From contig NZ_CP134500.1 in assembly GCF_031760065.1 (NCBI RefSeq), positions 2,914,001 through 2,978,000 on the forward strand: a stretch of DNA of 64,000 nt, read 5' to 3'. This DNA comes from Streptomyces durocortorensis. GTDB taxonomy: Bacteria > Actinomycetota > Actinomycetes > Streptomycetales > Streptomycetaceae. Both the position numbers and the translations under genes were made by a program. Under the pieces are notes generated by a model. The model had not been told where the DNA came from and did not search any database. It saw only the letters and a list, made by a program, of their open reading frames with translations. Shown in pieces: positions 25,669 through 35,432 of this stretch (its first letter is position 1; every line of letters starts with the position of its first letter).

Positions 25669-27434
25669 TTCTCAGCCCCTTCGGCAGGTGCTTCGGCAGG
25701 GTGTACGGGCCGGCTCCCGGCCTCGTGGGTGGCGTCGGGCGCGGCAGGTTTCTCCTGGGCGACCGGCGCCGTCGTGATCAGGGCGGCCGCGAGGTCGCCC
25801 AGTTCCTCGGGGAGCCGCGCGGACTCGCTGCGGCCCAGGCCCGCCATCTCCACGACGGTGACGCCGTCCGCGCCCCGGACCGCACGCACCCACACCCGGC
25901 GGCGCTGGATGAACAGCGATCCGGCGAGTCCGGCGATGGCGGCGACGGATCCGGTGAGCGCCCAGCCGTTGCCCGGCTGCTGCGAGATCTGGAAGCTGGC
26001 CCACTCCTCGACGCCCTCGAAGGTGATCGATCCGGCGCCGTCGGACAGTTCCAGCTTCTCGCCGGGCATCAGCATCTTCTTGAGCAGTTCGCCGTCCTCG
26101 TCCTTGAACTGCTTCATCTTGGACGTGTCGAGCTGGTAGACGTTCTGCGCGAGACCGGAGTCGACGCCCAGGGAGCCGTGGTAGGCGCTGAGCGCCAGCA
26201 CCGGGAACTGCAGGCCGGGGAACTGCGAGAACATCTGGCCCTTGCCCTGCCCCGCGAAGGTCGGCACGAAGAACGCCTTGAAGCCCAGCTGGGTCTTCTC
26301 GCCGGTCTTGTCCCGGTAGCCGTCCATCACCTTGATCGCGCCGGTCGAGGTGATGTTGTTGTCGATCGGCAGCAGCGGCACGGCGCTGCGCGAGACGACC
26401 TCGCCCTTGGCGTCCCGGACGGTGACGACGGGCGCGTAGCCGTGGGCGATCAGATAGACCTTGGTGCCGTCCACGACGAGCGGCTCGTTGACCTTGATGA
26501 CGGCCTTGCGCTCGGGGCCCTCGGCTCCCTCGGTGTACGTCACCCGGGCCTCGAAGGTCCGCGGGGTGCCGCGCTGGGGGCCGCTCTCCTCGTACGTACC
26601 GACGAACTCGTCGAGCACGAAGCTGAACGGGGCCAGCGAGTCGGAGTCGTACAGCGAGCCGGACCTGAAGTCGTCGTACTGGGTGAGCGTGTTGGAGAAC
26701 CCGTCGCCCTCGACGATCAGCTTGCCGCCCTCGGACTTGAAGAGCTGGCCCGCGGCGAAGGCGATCAGCATCACGATCAGGGCGAGGTGGAAGACCAGGT
26801 TCCCGGCCTCGCGGAGGTAGCCCTTCTCGGCGGCGACCGCGTCGCCCACCTCGTGCGAGCGGAACCGCCGCCCGCGCAGGACCAGGAGGGCCGCCTCGCG
26901 GACCTCCTCGGGCTCCGCCTCGGTGCGCCAGGTGGTGTAGGCGGGCAGCCGGGTCAGCCGCTTCGGGGCGCCCGGCGGGCGGCTGCGCAGCTGGCCGACG
27001 AACTGGCCGGTGCGCGGCACGATGCAGCCGATGAGCGAGACGAACAGCAGGATGTAGATCGCGGAGAACCACACCGAGCTGTAGACGTCGAAGAGCTGGA
27101 GCTTCTCGTAGATCGGGGTGAGCGTGGCGTGCTGGTCCTTGAAGGCCTGCACCTTCACCTCGTCGACGCTGGTCTGCGGGATCAGCGATCCCGGAATCGC
27201 GCCGAGGGAGAGCAGGAAGAGCAGGATCAGCGCGACCCGCATCGAGGTGAGCTGGCGCCAGAACCAGCGGGCCCAGCCGATCACCCCCATCGCGGGCACA
27301 CCGGCCCCGGTGTCGGTCTCCGGCCGCTCCTCGCGGGGTGCGGTGGAGAGCCGGTCGCCGGCCGCGCCGTGGGCGGACCCCTGCTCCCCCTCGTCCGCGC
27401 GCTCCCGCTCGTCGGTGCTGTTCGCGTTGCTCAT
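25665..27434 (-). CDS. resB: Cytochrome c biogenesis protein ResB
   Basis: 589 residues. Three N-terminal membrane helices (WRQLTSMRVALILLFLLSL, VWFSAIYILLFVSLIGCIVP, LVFHLALIVMLIAFAAGQL) are followed by a large extracytoplasmic domain and a last helix near residue 500 (GWALTGSVAAIAGLAGSLF), the ResB/CcsA-partner layout. A hydrophilic tail of about 70 residues is on the inside. The ATG at 27434 lies four bases after the ccdA stop, with GGGGA upstream. It forms the haem ligation complex with CcsB. Confidence 0.94.
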   Translation of the reverse strand: MSNANSTDERERADEGEQGSAHGAAGDRLSTAPREERPETDTGAGVPAMGVIGWARWFWRQLTSMRVALILLFLLSLGAIPGSLIPQTSVDEVKVQAFKDQHATLTPIYEKLQLFDVYSSVWFSAIYILLFVSLIGCIVPRTGQFVGQLRSRPPGAPKRLTRLPAYTTWRTEAEPEEVREAALLVLRGRRFRSHEVGDAVAAEKGYLREAGNLVFHLALIVMLIAFAAGQLFKSEGGKLIVEGDGFSNTLTQYDDFRSGSLYDSDSLAPFSFVLDEFVGTYEESGPQRGTPRTFEARVTYTEGAEGPERKAVIKVNEPLVVDGTKVYLIAHGYAPVVTVRDAKGEVVSRSAVPLLPIDNNITSTGAIKVMDGYRDKTGEKTQLGFKAFFVPTFAGQGKGQMFSQFPGLQFPVLALSAYHGSLGVDSGLAQNVYQLDTSKMKQFKDEDGELLKKMLMPGEKLELSDGAGSITFEGVEEWASFQISQQPGNGWALTGSVAAIAGLAGSLFIQRRRVWVRAVRGADGVTVVEMAGLGRSESARLPEELGDLAAALITTAPVAQEKPAAPDATHEAGSRPVHPAEAPAEGAEK

Positions 27435-27438
27435 GAAC

Positions 27439-28194
27439 TCAGATCCCCACAACGAAGCCGCTGGACCAGCTCTGGATCTGCTGCATGAGCGTGGCCCAGG
27501 CCCCGGTCAGCAGCAGGATTCCGGTCACGATCATCATGCCGCCGCCGATCCGCATGACCCAGGCGTAGTGGCGCTTGACCCAGCCGAACGCGCCGAGCGC
27601 CTTGCGGAAGGCGACCGCGGCCAGAACGAACGGGACACCGAGTCCGAGACAGTACGCGACGGTCAGTATCGCGCCGCGTCCGGCGGTGCCCTCGTTGAAC
27701 GCGAGCGTGCTCACGGCGGCGAACGTCGGGCCCATGCAGGGCGTCCAGCCGATCCCGAAGAGGGCACCCAGCAGCGGCGCGCCCGCCAGTCCGCTCACCG
27801 GCCGCTTGTGGATGCGGAACTCGCGCTGCGTCACGCCCGGCAGGAAGCCCATGAAGAAGACCCCCATGAGGATCATCAGCACGCCGAGGACCTTGTTGAT
27901 CACCTCGGCGTGCATCTGGAGCTCCCGGCCGAAGAAGCCGAAGAGCGCCCCGCCCGAGACGAAGACGACGGTGAAGCCGAGGACGAAGAGCGTGGCGCCC
28001 GTCACGATCCGGCCGCGCCGGGCCTCGGCCAGGTCGGTGCCGGTGACCCCGGTGACGTAACTCAGATAGCCGGGGACGAGCGGCAGCACGCAGGGCGAGA
28101 AGAAGGAGACGAGACCGGCCAGCAGTGCGATGGGCAGGGACACCAGCAGGGTCCCGCTCATCACGGTCTCGTTGGCCGCGGCGAGCGTGGTCAC
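27439..28194 (-). CDS. ccdA: Thiol-disulphide carrier CcdA (DsbD-like membrane domain)
   Basis: 251 residues with six membrane helices. The two redox cysteines are in FFSPCVLPLVPGYLSYV near residue 34 and GWTPCMGPTF near 150, each within a Pro-rich context as in CcdA. It passes electrons from cytoplasmic thioredoxin to the extracytoplasmic TlpA/ResA protein to keep apocytochrome thiols reduced. Start at the GTG at 28194; an ATG 11 codons in is possible. The flanking genes are 4 bases away on each side. Confidence 0.94.
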   Translation of the reverse strand: MTTLAAANETVMSGTLLVSLPIALLAGLVSFFSPCVLPLVPGYLSYVTGVTGTDLAEARRGRIVTGATLFVLGFTVVFVSGGALFGFFGRELQMHAEVINKVLGVLMILMGVFFMGFLPGVTQREFRIHKRPVSGLAGAPLLGALFGIGWTPCMGPTFAAVSTLAFNEGTAGRGAILTVAYCLGLGVPFVLAAVAFRKALGAFGWVKRHYAWVMRIGGGMMIVTGILLLTGAWATLMQQIQSWSSGFVVGI

Positions 28195-28198
28195 CGGA

Positions 28199-28801
28199 TC
28201 ACTTCTCCGCGATGATCGGGTCGATCATCTTGTGCAGCTCGTCCGCGTCGAGCGCCTGGAGCGTGCGGGCCGCGATCTTCCCGTCCCGGTCGATGACCAC
28301 GGTGGACGGGATGGCCTGCGGGTTCAGGGTGCCCTTGGGGAAGCGGAGGATGAGCTTGCCGATCGGGTCGAAGAAGCTCGGGTAGGTGATCCCGTAGTCC
28401 TTCTCGAAGTTCACCGCGGCGTCCCGCTGGGCGTCCCGGGTGTTTATCCCCACGAACTGGACGCCCTGGTCCTTCGTCTCCTCGGAGACCTTGGCGAAGT
28501 ACTTCGCCTCAAGTCGGCAGGGGCCGCACCAGGAGCCCCAGACGTTGAGGACGACGACCTTGCCCCGGTAGTCGGCGAGGTCGAGCGGCTTGCCGTCCAG
28601 CCCGTTGCCCGCCAGCTTCGGAGCCGCGACCCGCTCGCTCCTGGCGACGGTGGAGATACCCCCGCTGCCGGTGACGAAGTTGGTGTTGCCGCCACCCCCG
28701 GCCTTGTTGCCGTCCCCGCACGCGGACAGCGTCAGGGCACCGGCCACGGCGGTGGCGGCGAGCAGGGTGAAGCGGCGTCGGGACGCGCGGCCAAAGCTCA
28801 T
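28199..28801 (-). CDS. resA: TlpA/ResA-like thioredoxin-fold lipoprotein
   Basis: 200 residues. The lipobox TLSAC places the lipidated Cys near residue 25, after a twin-Arg-like basic n-region (GRASRRRFTLLAA). The thioredoxin active site WGSWCGPCRLEA is near residue 90, followed by the TlpA-type GINTRDAQRDAAVNFEKDY insert and a cis-Pro in QAIPSTVVID. It reduces the CXXCH thiols of apocytochrome c. It is the first gene of the resA-ccdA-resB-ccsB operon. The longer frame to 28900 is not used because the lipoprotein signal begins at 28801. Confidence 0.93.
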   Translation of the reverse strand: MSFGRASRRRFTLLAATAVAGALTLSACGDGNKAGGGGNTNFVTGSGGISTVARSERVAAPKLAGNGLDGKPLDLADYRGKVVVLNVWGSWCGPCRLEAKYFAKVSEETKDQGVQFVGINTRDAQRDAAVNFEKDYGITYPSFFDPIGKLILRFPKGTLNPQAIPSTVVIDRDGKIAARTLQALDADELHKMIDPIIAEK

Positions 28802-28868
28802 GTGAAAAGTTTCGCATGGCAGTTCCGGCGATCTCCCGCGCCCCCCTCGGTGCCCGTAAAGCCCCTTG

Positions 28869-30128
28869 TCAAGCTTGTTTAAAGAAGGAGTTCCAGCCAC
28901 CGGCGGGCGACTGTCCGACGTCCAGCGTGCGGAGCTTGGCGAGCACGGCGGGGTCCTGGACGTCGAGCCAGTCGACGAACTGCCGGAACGAGACGAGGCG
29001 CACGTCCTCCTTGCCCGCGACTTTCTTGATCACTTCTTCTACGGCGTCCATGTAGATGCCGCCGTTCCACTCCTCGAAGTGGTTGCCGATGAAGAACGGT
29101 GCGCGATTCGACTCGTACGCGCGCTGGAAACCGGCGAGATAGGCCCCGGTCGCCTGGGTGCGCCAGCCGGGATAACGCGAGGGCATGCCCTTCGTCGAAT
29201 TCTTCGACTGATTGGCGAGGATGTTGTAGTCCATCGAGAGCACCTCGAAGGAGTGCCCGGGGAACGGCATCGCCTGGAGCGGGAGGTCCCAGATCCCGCC
29301 GCGCTTCACGGGCCAGGTCTGGCGGCCGCCGGGCGAGCTGGCGTCGTAGCGCCAGCCCAGCTTCTTCGCGGTCGGCAGCAGATTGTCCTGGCCGAGCAGA
29401 CAGGGGGTGCGGCCGCCGACCAGTTCCTTGCGGTAGTCGAACGGGAGCGGGTCCTCGTTCTCCCAGCCGGTGTTGGTCCGCCATTCCGTGACGAAGGACA
29501 CAGCCTGATTGATCTCGCTGCGCCATTGGGCGGGCGTCCAGCGCTCCACCGATCCGGAACCGCCGCAGAAATGGCCGTTGAAGTGTGTGCCGATCTCATG
29601 ACCGTCGAGCCACGCCTGACGCACGTACTTCAGCGTGTCCTTGACGTGGCCGTCGGTGAGATAGCCGATGTCGGAAGCGCCGCGGGGATTGTTCGGCGGA
29701 CGGTAGAGGGATTTCTTCGACTCGGGCAGGAGATAGATCCCGGAGAGGAAGAAGGTCATGGCCGCGTCGTGTTCCTTGGCCAGGTCGAGAAAGCGCGGGA
29801 AGAGACCGTTGCCGACCTCGCCCGCACCGTCCCAGGAAAAGATCACGAACTGCGGGGGCTTCTGGCCGGGTTCGAGCGGAACGGGCGCGGAGGGCTGGTG
29901 CGGCTGCTTGCCGGTGTCGGCGGTGGAGCCGTCACCGATCAGCCGGACCCTGTCCTTCGGAGAACCGTTTCCGCCCCCGTTGCCTCCGGTGCCCGTGTCC
30001 CCCTTGCCGCCGCCCTGACCGGACCTGTCGCCTCCGGAGGAACCCGAGGCCCCGCAGCCGGCGAGTCCGATCGCGGCCGCGGCCCCGAGTCCGGCTCCGA
30101 GCAGCCCCCTTCGATTGATGTCGCGCAT
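28869..30128 (-). CDS. Polysaccharide deacetylase-like (NodB-fold) lipoprotein
   Basis: 419 residues. The signal has RRGLLGAG (Tat-like) and the lipobox IGLAGC. A Gly/Ser-rich linker reaches about residue 75. The NodB-like domain starts with VIFSWDGAGE, supplying the catalytic Asp, and has the His pair in DGHEIGTHFNGHF. It therefore probably acts on N- or O-acetylated cell-envelope glycans, or is a non-catalytic relative. The second Asp of the canonical DD pair is missing (WDG-A). It is monocistronic, with an AT-rich promoter region at 30130-30240. Confidence 0.82.
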   Translation of the reverse strand: MRDINRRGLLGAGLGAAAAIGLAGCGASGSSGGDRSGQGGGKGDTGTGGNGGGNGSPKDRVRLIGDGSTADTGKQPHQPSAPVPLEPGQKPPQFVIFSWDGAGEVGNGLFPRFLDLAKEHDAAMTFFLSGIYLLPESKKSLYRPPNNPRGASDIGYLTDGHVKDTLKYVRQAWLDGHEIGTHFNGHFCGGSGSVERWTPAQWRSEINQAVSFVTEWRTNTGWENEDPLPFDYRKELVGGRTPCLLGQDNLLPTAKKLGWRYDASSPGGRQTWPVKRGGIWDLPLQAMPFPGHSFEVLSMDYNILANQSKNSTKGMPSRYPGWRTQATGAYLAGFQRAYESNRAPFFIGNHFEEWNGGIYMDAVEEVIKKVAGKEDVRLVSFRQFVDWLDVQDPAVLAKLRTLDVGQSPAGGWNSFFKQA

Positions 30129-30392
30129 GCCGCCCCCATCTGCGGTCGTTTTATCTCAAGGACATACAAACTACTGAAGGGTTAGATGAGGTGGTCAACA
30201 CGACGGTTCCGCATATTTAAGGACTTTCTTTACGCTTTACCTTGCTGTCCGGCCCTGTCACCGCTGTCCGGCCCCGTCACCTTGCGCCCACTCCTGCGGA
30301 AGGACGCGCTGGGAGGCCCGTGCCGTTCCGGTCACCGCCCGAGCACATGTCCGGGAGCCGCCCCGCGGTTCGACTTCCCCGTCCCGGGGAGC

Positions 30393-30680
30393 TCATGCGC
30401 CCTGACCGCCGTCCCTCGCGGGGCGCCCCTGGCGGAAGGCCTCCACCAGCGTGTCGGCCAGGAGCCCCTGCCAACATGCGTGGTCGCGGCCGCCGTTGTG
30501 GACATCGCGGGTGACCCGGTGCCCCCGGGCGCGCAGTACGGATACGAGGGCCTCGCCGTGTTCGGCCGACACGGTCCCGTCGTGCAGTCCGATGTCGAGG
30601 TGGACGATGCCGCCGGGCTCCCGGTCCCCGCCGCCGGGCCGCCATCCCGGCGAGAGCGACGGACCGCCGGCGCACCGGCA
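30393..30680 (-). pseudogene. Remnant of an enterochelin-esterase-like hydrolase
   Basis: The minus-strand frame reads GGIVHLDIGLHDGTVSAEHG, then the GHRVTRDVHNGGRDHACWQG segment (catalytic His near the end) and LLADTLVEAFRQG. This matches the C-terminus of the esterase D/Fes-type family. Upstream, the frame degenerates into Arg/Pro-rich sequence with no nucleophile motif and no start, so only the last third of the gene is left. The rest of 30186-30392 and 30681-30900 shows no other gene. Confidence 0.6.
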
Positions 30681-30904
30681 GGCGATGGGGGTTGAGCGGG
30701 TCGGCGACGCCGTGCGCCGGCAGCGCCGGCAGCCGCCGCTGAAGCCGTACGGGATCGGTGGGCGCGCCACAGGAAGGTGACGGCGCGATGGCCGGGATCG
30801 CCGTCGAGCGGTTCGACGAGGGGGTGCCGGTGCGGGCGGCCGCGGCCCAGGACTTGGCCTGCCTTCGCGTTCGGTGCGCTTTCCCGCCGCACCCGGCAAC
30901 GAGG

Positions 30905-30943
30905 ACGGGACCGGCCGCCGCAGCTCGCGGCAGCCGGTCCCGT
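30905..30943. terminator. Hairpin terminator of the hemL-mutase operon
   Basis: Outer arms ACGGGACCGGC and GCCGGTCCCGT, then inner arms GCCGC and GCGGC around AGCT, with single-base bulges. It lies 36 bases beyond the minus-strand mutase stop. Confidence 0.8.
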
Positions 30944-30978
30944 GACGTCCGATCTCGTCGGCCCCCGGAGGCGTCGGG

Positions 30979-31683
30979 CTACGCCCCGAACGCCTTGGAC
31001 TGCCCCGGCTTCCCCTTCACCGGCTTGGCCCCCGCCAGCAGATGCGCGGGCACCAGGTCCCGGGCGGGCTCCGAGTAGCCGACCGAGACGATCGTGTCGC
31101 CCCGGTAGGTGAAGCTGGTCAGCGAGGCCAGCGTGCACTGGCGCTTGCGCGGGTCGTGCCAGAGCCGTCGGCGCTCCACGAAGGAGCGGACGATCCAGAT
31201 CGGCAGCTGGTGGCTGACGCAGACCGCCTCGTGCCCGCGCGCCGCGTCCTTGGCGGCGTCGAGCGCACCCATCATGCGGACGACCTGCTCGACGTACGGC
31301 TCACCCCAGGACGGCTTGAAGGGGTTGGTGAGGTGCTTCCAGTTGTCCGGCTTGCGCAGCGCCCCGTCGCCGACGCCGAAGGTCTTGCCCTCGAAGACGT
31401 TGGCGGCCTCGATCAGCCGGGCGTCGGTGGCCAGGTCCAGGCCGTGCGCCTTGGCGACCGGGGCGGCCGTCTCCTGGGCGCGCTCCAGCGGGGAGGCGAC
31501 GACATGGGTGATGTCGCGCCGCTCCAGGTGCTCGGCGACCCGGTCGGCCATCTTCCGGCCGAGGTCGGAGAGGTGGTAGCCGGGGCGGCGGCCGTAGAGG
31601 ACGCCCTCGGGGTTGTGCACCTCGCCGTGACGAACCAGGTGCACCACGGTCAGCTGCTCGTCGCGGCCGGCGTTGTCGCTCAT
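30979..31683 (-). CDS. Histidine phosphatase/phosphoglycerate mutase-like protein
   Basis: 234 residues. Catalytic His in [14 protein letters not shown] near residue 17; the second conserved elements are [13 protein letters not shown] near 63 and [11 protein letters not shown] near 160. The family includes mutases and phosphatases and this member is cofactor-dependent type. The ATG overlaps the hemL stop by four bases, so it is the second gene of that operon. A role as a phosphatase for a tetrapyrrole-related or sugar phosphate is possible but unproven. Confidence 0.88.
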   Translation of the reverse strand: MSDNAGRDEQLTVVHLVRHGEVHNPEGVLYGRRPGYHLSDLGRKMADRVAEHLERRDITHVVASPLERAQETAAPVAKAHGLDLATDARLIEAANVFEGKTFGVGDGALRKPDNWKHLTNPFKPSWGEPYVEQVVRMMGALDAAKDAARGHEAVCVSHQLPIWIVRSFVERRRLWHDPRKRQCTLASLTSFTYRGDTIVSVGYSEPARDLVPAHLLAGAKPVKGKPGQSKAFGA

Positions 31684-32987
31684 GCGGTGGCCTCCGATGC
31701 GGCGCGGGCGGCGGCGGGGAGAGCGGCGGCGATGCGCTCGACCGCCCGCTCGTCGTGGGCGGTGGAGACGAACCAGGACTCGAACGCGGAGGGCGGGAGG
31801 TAGACGCCCTGCTCCAGCATGGAGTGGAAGAACGCGGTGAAGCGGAACGCCTCCTGCTTCTTGGCGTCGTCGTAGTCGCGCACCGGCTGGTCCGTGAAGA
31901 AGACCGAGAACATGTTGCTCGCGGCGGAGACGGTGTGGGCGACGCCCTCCTTGCTGAGCGCGGCGCCCACCAGGGTGCGCAGCTCGGCGGAGACCGCGTC
32001 GATCTTCGCGTACGCCGCATCGTCCAGCAGCCGCAGCTGGGCGAGGCCCGCGGCGGTGGCGACCGGGTTCCCGGAGAGGGTGCCCGCCTGGTAGACCGGC
32101 CCGGCCGGGGCGAGGTGGGCCATCACGTCGGCGCGGCCGCCGAAGGCCGCGGCGGGGAAGCCGCCGCCCATGACCTTGCCGAAGGTCATCAGGTCGGGCC
32201 GGACGCCGTCGACGCCGTACCAGCCCGCCTTCGACGTACGGAAGCCCGTCATGACCTCGTCGGAGATGTACAGCGCCCCGTTGGCCGCGCACAGTTCCTT
32301 GAGCCCGGCGTTGAAGCCGTCGGCGGGCGGGACGACGCCCATGTTGCCGGGCGAGGCCTCGGTGATCACACAGGCGATCTCGCCGGGGTGCGCGGCGAAG
32401 GCGGCGCGCACCGCGTCCAGGTCGTTGTACGGCAGCACGACGGTGTCCCCGGCCGTGGCGCCGGTCACCCCCGGGGTGTCGGGCAGCCCGAAGGTGGCCA
32501 GGCCCGACCCGGCGGCGGCGAGCAGCGCGTCCACGTGGCCGTGGTAGCACCCGGCGAACTTCACGACCTTGGCCCGGCCGGTGAAGCCGCGGGCCAGCCG
32601 GATCGCCGACATCGTCGCCTCGGTGCCGGAGGAGACCAGGCGGACCTGCTCGACCGGCTCGATCCGCGCCACGATCTCCTCGGCGAGCGCGACCTCGCCC
32701 TCACCCGGCGTACCGAACGAGGTACCCCGGGCGACCGCCTCCTGGACGGCGGAGATGACCTCGGGGTGGGAGTGGCCGAGAATCATCGGCCCCCACGAGC
32801 ACACGAGGTCGACATACTCGCGGCCGTCGGCGTCGGTGAGGTACGGGCCGGTGCCGGACACCATGAACCGGGGCGTACCGCCCACGGCCCGGAAGGCACG
32901 CACGGGTGAGTTCACGCCGCCGGGCGTCACGACGGACGCCCGGTCGAACAGCGACTGCGAAACTGGGGCTTCGTATGAATACGCCAC
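31680..32987 (-). CDS. hemL: Glutamate-1-semialdehyde 2,1-aminomutase
   Basis: 435 residues. A PLP enzyme making 5-aminolevulinate from glutamate-1-semialdehyde, the entry to haem in the C5 pathway. The N-terminal [19 protein letters not shown] is diagnostic. The PLP Lys is in [17 protein letters not shown] near residue 270. [13 protein letters not shown] (here SGTEATMSA) and YHGHVDALL are intact. The start is GTG at 32987 with CAGGA upstream. It complements the hemB, hemD and hemC genes at the right end of the window. Confidence 0.96.
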   Translation of the reverse strand: MAYSYEAPVSQSLFDRASVVTPGGVNSPVRAFRAVGGTPRFMVSGTGPYLTDADGREYVDLVCSWGPMILGHSHPEVISAVQEAVARGTSFGTPGEGEVALAEEIVARIEPVEQVRLVSSGTEATMSAIRLARGFTGRAKVVKFAGCYHGHVDALLAAAGSGLATFGLPDTPGVTGATAGDTVVLPYNDLDAVRAAFAAHPGEIACVITEASPGNMGVVPPADGFNAGLKELCAANGALYISDEVMTGFRTSKAGWYGVDGVRPDLMTFGKVMGGGFPAAAFGGRADVMAHLAPAGPVYQAGTLSGNPVATAAGLAQLRLLDDAAYAKIDAVSAELRTLVGAALSKEGVAHTVSAASNMFSVFFTDQPVRDYDDAKKQEAFRFTAFFHSMLEQGVYLPPSAFESWFVSTAHDERAVERIAAALPAAARAASEATA

Positions 32988-33429
32988 TTTGGTCCTGATC
33001 TGCGATGGGGGTATCGGGAGGCCGGGCCGGAAAATCCAGGGGAATCCCGGCCACCGGTGAGCAGGAAGCGCGCTCCGCTCGTATCACGAAAGAGCGTCAG
33101 TCCCCTCGCGTCTGCGAAACTGGGCCGACATAGGGAAAGCTCACACATGCCATGGTGTCAGAGGCACGGACGGTCTTGCGGACAGGTGTTTCACCGGACG
33201 CCCGCGGGGGAGGTCACTGACACGATGATCGGGTTGCGCGGCGGGGGCTGTGCCTCCTAAGAAGTAGTAGTCGGGTGGAGATATGCATCGCGGTGGCGGA
33301 GTGGGCGAAGGGACCGACGACCTGGGGCCCGAGCCTGCCCGACGAGGGCGGCACCGGCGCAGGGCCGAGCGCGTACAGGGCAGGGGCGCGGAGGGCACTC
33401 CGGACCCCGGGAGCAGGAGCGGTGGCGGA

Positions 33430-33867
33430 ATGGGGGTGACCTACAAGTATTTCGGCGCCCCGGACGGGGCCACGGCCGCACGGGTGCCCATTTCGATGCG
33501 CCCGGAGGAGCTCGGCGGCGACGAGCTGGGCATGGGCGGCATGTTCACCAAGATCAAGCCGGAGACGGTGGCCGCCATGGTCCTGACCGGCATCCAGGGC
33601 ATACCCCTGCACAAGGTCCCCCCGCTCGAACTGGTCGTGCTCCACCCCGACTACGCCGTGGTGAAACTCCCGATGACCGTCGTCGACCCGCTCCGCGGTG
33701 TCGGCGAGGAGTCCGTCGGCGCGGCGGCCTTCATCTGGTCCACCGTCCCCGACCGCGGCGGCCCGCGCGACGCCTTCAACGTCTATCAGCTGCTCCACGA
33801 GTGGCAGGACTTCTCCCACCGCCTGCACGACGCGGGACACCAGGCCTACTGCCTGGTGTGGCCCTGA
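33430..33867 (+). CDS. Conserved hypothetical protein, 145 aa
   Basis: Reads MGVTYKYFGAPDGATAARVP, then an FTKIKPETVAAMVLTGIQG segment and a Trp-rich C-terminus (NVYQLLHEWQDFSHRLHDAG). It has no signal peptide or membrane helix. Start at 33430, with AGGAG 10 bases upstream; an in-frame ATG at 33283 would add 49 Arg/Gly-rich residues and has only two bases after its GGAG. The body looks conserved and folded, but I do not recognise the family. The upstream 440-base stretch to hemL holds no other gene. Confidence 0.7.
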   Translation: MGVTYKYFGAPDGATAARVPISMRPEELGGDELGMGGMFTKIKPETVAAMVLTGIQGIPLHKVPPLELVVLHPDYAVVKLPMTVVDPLRGVGEESVGAAAFIWSTVPDRGGPRDAFNVYQLLHEWQDFSHRLHDAGHQAYCLVWP

Positions 33868-34174
33868 TCCGGAATTCCCCGGCGCGCTCCGCCCGAGGCC
33901 GTCCGACTCGGCGCGAGACGGCGGGCTGAGGCCGCCCACCTGCCCGGGGAGGCATAGCACCCGGGTGCCGGGCCGGGATCAACGACCGGAGCGAAAAGCC
34001 CTTTCGAGCGAAAATCGGCCGTACGGGTACTCGAAGCATTCAGACAGTCGCGCCCACGCGCACGTATTCGGTCGAATCGAGCCACACATCACGGGGAATT
34101 GGCCGACGGCCGGTCTTCAGCCGACCCTCCCCCCGCGCCGATGCAGAGGGCATCGACCGTCGAGGAGGTCCGCC

Positions 34175-34489
34175 GTGGGCGACGTTCTGCTGGCCCTGTC
34201 CATCCCCCTTCTGGTCTTCGGCAGCGGGATCTACGCCGCCTGCGACTGCTGGTGGCGCCGCAGACACCCGGCGCCGCCGTCCCCGTACACCCACCGGGCG
34301 GCCCGGCTCACGGAGCAGGAGATGCTGCTGCTGGCCGAGGAGATCGTGGACGACGCGCACGTCGCGCTCGGCCCCCTCTACGACGCCCCGGCCCCCACCG
34401 CCGACCGGCCCGCCGCCATCAGCGCGCAGCGGCCGGACGCCACCCCCGATCGCGCCCCGTCACCGCCGGCACCCGCTCAGAAGCGCTAA
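34175..34489 (+). CDS. Small single-pass membrane protein
   Basis: 104 residues from GTG 34175, with GAGGAGG 7 bases upstream, the best ribosome site in the area. One N-terminal helix (DVLLALSIPLLVFGSGIYAA) is followed by a Cys-Trp-Trp-Arg-Arg-Arg stop-transfer and a Pro/Ala-rich cytoplasmic tail with an acidic amphipathic piece (TEQEMLLLAEEIVDDAH). No function is recognised. The 300 bases upstream of it show no gene. Confidence 0.65.
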   Translation: MGDVLLALSIPLLVFGSGIYAACDCWWRRRHPAPPSPYTHRAARLTEQEMLLLAEEIVDDAHVALGPLYDAPAPTADRPAAISAQRPDATPDRAPSPPAPAQKR

Positions 34490-34685
34490 GGCCTGTCCGA
34501 CAGTTCCCGTCTGCCGCACGATCGCCCAGCACCATCAGGCCCACGGTCCGGGCAGACAGCCCCATCTGCCCGGCAGCCCCCTCCTCCGCTCCGGCCCGAG
34601 CCTCCGCCCCGGTGACGGGCTCCGACCGCTGCCACCCTCGCCAAATCCCTGGCCGCCCGCCTCGCCCGGGTGGCATCCTGGCCCC

Positions 34686-35420
34686 GTGAACGGACCCGAG
34701 ATCACCGTCGAAGTAGCCCCTGAGCTGCGGCTCTTCATCCCGCACGAGCGCCGCCGAGGCCCAACGCCGCTCACCACCGACGGCGCCTCCACCCTCGGCC
34801 ATGTCATCGAGTCCCTCGGCGTCCCCCTCACCGAGGCCGGGGACCTGCTGGTGAACGGTGACCCGGTGGACCGTTCCCATGTGCCGGAGCCGGGCGAGCA
34901 CATCGACGTACGGGCCGTGGAGCGCCCCCAGCAGGTCCCCGGCGCACCCCTGCGTTTCCTCCTCGACGTCCATCTCGGCACGCTCGCCCGCCGGTTGCGA
35001 CTGCTGGGCGTCGACGCGGCCTACGAGAGCGAGGACATCGGCGACCCGGCCCTCGCCGCCCTCTCGGCGCGGGAGCGGCGCGTCCTGCTCTCCCGGGACC
35101 GCGGGCTGCTGCGCCGCCGCGAGATCTGGGCGGGGGCGTACGTCTACAGCGACCGCCCGCAGGAGCAGCTGCGGGACGTCCTGGGCCGCTTCGCGCCGGT
35201 CCTCGCCCCGTGGACCCGGTGCACCGCGTGCAACGGCGTGCTGGCCGAGGCCGACAAGGACTCCGTGAGCGAGCTGCTGGAGCACGGCACACAGCAGGCG
35301 TACGACGTGTTCGCGCAGTGCACCGACTGCTCCCGGGTGTACTGGCGGGGCGCCCACCACGGCCACCTGGAGACGATCGTGGCGGACGCGGTACGGGAGT
35401 TCGGGGGCGCGGCGGCGTAG
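34686..35420 (+). CDS. Mut7-C RNase-domain protein with N-terminal ubiquitin-like domain
   Basis: 244 residues. Residues 1-85 are a ubiquitin-like beta-grasp (EITVEVAPELRLFIP to VPEPGEHIDVRAVERP). Residues 90-240 are Mut7-C, a PIN-related RNase fold: FLLDVHLGTLARRLRLLG, the Asp-rich YESEDIGDPALAAL, LLSRDRGLLRRR, and two zinc-ribbon Cys pairs, CTACNGVL and CTDCSRVYW. The fold predicts RNA cleavage. The GTG at 34686 begins the conserved domain. It is convergent with the ATPase gene at 35433. Confidence 0.88.
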   Translation: MNGPEITVEVAPELRLFIPHERRRGPTPLTTDGASTLGHVIESLGVPLTEAGDLLVNGDPVDRSHVPEPGEHIDVRAVERPQQVPGAPLRFLLDVHLGTLARRLRLLGVDAAYESEDIGDPALAALSARERRVLLSRDRGLLRRREIWAGAYVYSDRPQEQLRDVLGRFAPVLAPWTRCTACNGVLAEADKDSVSELLEHGTQQAYDVFAQCTDCSRVYWRGAHHGHLETIVADAVREFGGAAA

Positions 35421-35432
35421 TGGAGGGCCGTC

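Noticed and set aside
32955..33124. 13-bp direct repeat CTGCGAAACTGGG, 157 bases apart, at the start of hemL
   Set aside because: One copy lies in coding sequence; no dyad or third copy, so chance or a minor duplication cannot be told apart.
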